A DNA stretch of 26,617 bases from Asparagopsis taxiformis (Eukaryota; Rhodophyta; Florideophyceae; Bonnemaisoniales; Bonnemaisoniaceae): assembly GCA_030407315.1 (NCBI GenBank), contig JALQPE010002487.1, positions 1 to 26,617 of the forward strand, given 5' to 3'. Below, in pieces: positions 26,600-26,617 of this stretch. The translations under genes and the position numbers were made by a program. The notes under the pieces are model-generated. The model saw nothing but the letters and a program-made list of their open reading frames with translations. It did no database searches and was not told where the DNA came from. Position 1 is the first letter of the stretch. Every line of letters starts with the position of its first letter.

Positions 26600-26617
26600 A
26601 CATAAAGGCATTACAAA

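Noticed and set aside
1..26617. tRNA, rRNA, CRISPR arrays or bacterial operon signals
   Set aside because: None was seen. All recognisable genes and elements are eukaryotic.

Overview
This is nuclear DNA from a eukaryote. The evidence is Ty3/gypsy LTR retrotransposons with integrase and chromodomain, a PIF/Harbinger-type transposase, a secreted ER protein ending in KDEL and an AATAAA polyadenylation signal. The three host genes at the right sit within about 90-280 bp of each other and show no clear introns, which suggests a compact protist-like genome such as an oomycete or red alga. The sequence alone does not settle the lineage.

Layout. Positions 1-20280 are two copies of one gypsy/chromovirus-type family, nested in opposite orientation. 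Element A (+) is complete at 662-11749: 5' LTR 662-1320, primer-binding site, gag 1420-3825, pol 3765-8078 in the -1 frame, an out-of-frame chromodomain at 8036-8359, a 2.7-kb 3' region, a polypurine tract and the 3' LTR 11063-11749. It is flanked by the 5-bp duplication GTAAC (657-661 and 11750-11754). Element B (-) has its 5' LTR at 19621-20280. It runs leftwards through gag, pol and chromodomain to 11755, is interrupted by element A, and resumes at 661 running off the left edge. Element B itself lies inside the 3' part of a Harbinger-like transposase gene (20281-21358, -). The order of events is therefore Harbinger, then B, then A.

The 5' 8.0 kb of A (662-8668) and of B (12274-20280) form inverted arms that look identical apart from two 1-base homopolymer differences. 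The 3' regions of A and B are clearly diverged, and the two LTRs of A differ from each other. That mosaic points to gene conversion between the arms, or to an assembly artefact. Gag and Pol are probably linked by -1 ribosomal frameshifting: a GGAAAAC heptamer is followed 3 bases later by a perfect 10-bp stem that contains the gag stop codon.

21359-22716 has no recognisable gene but holds a fold-back and an 18-bp palindrome. To the right are a 64-residue one-membrane-segment protein (22717-22911, +), the glucosidase II beta subunit (24651 down to 22998, -) and a two-SANT-domain nuclear protein (about 24920-26565, +). The last two start back to back from a shared interval of about 270 bp. Both are split by several single-base indels, some in homopolymers, while domain order and ends are preserved. 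Sequencing or consensus error is at least as likely as gene death.
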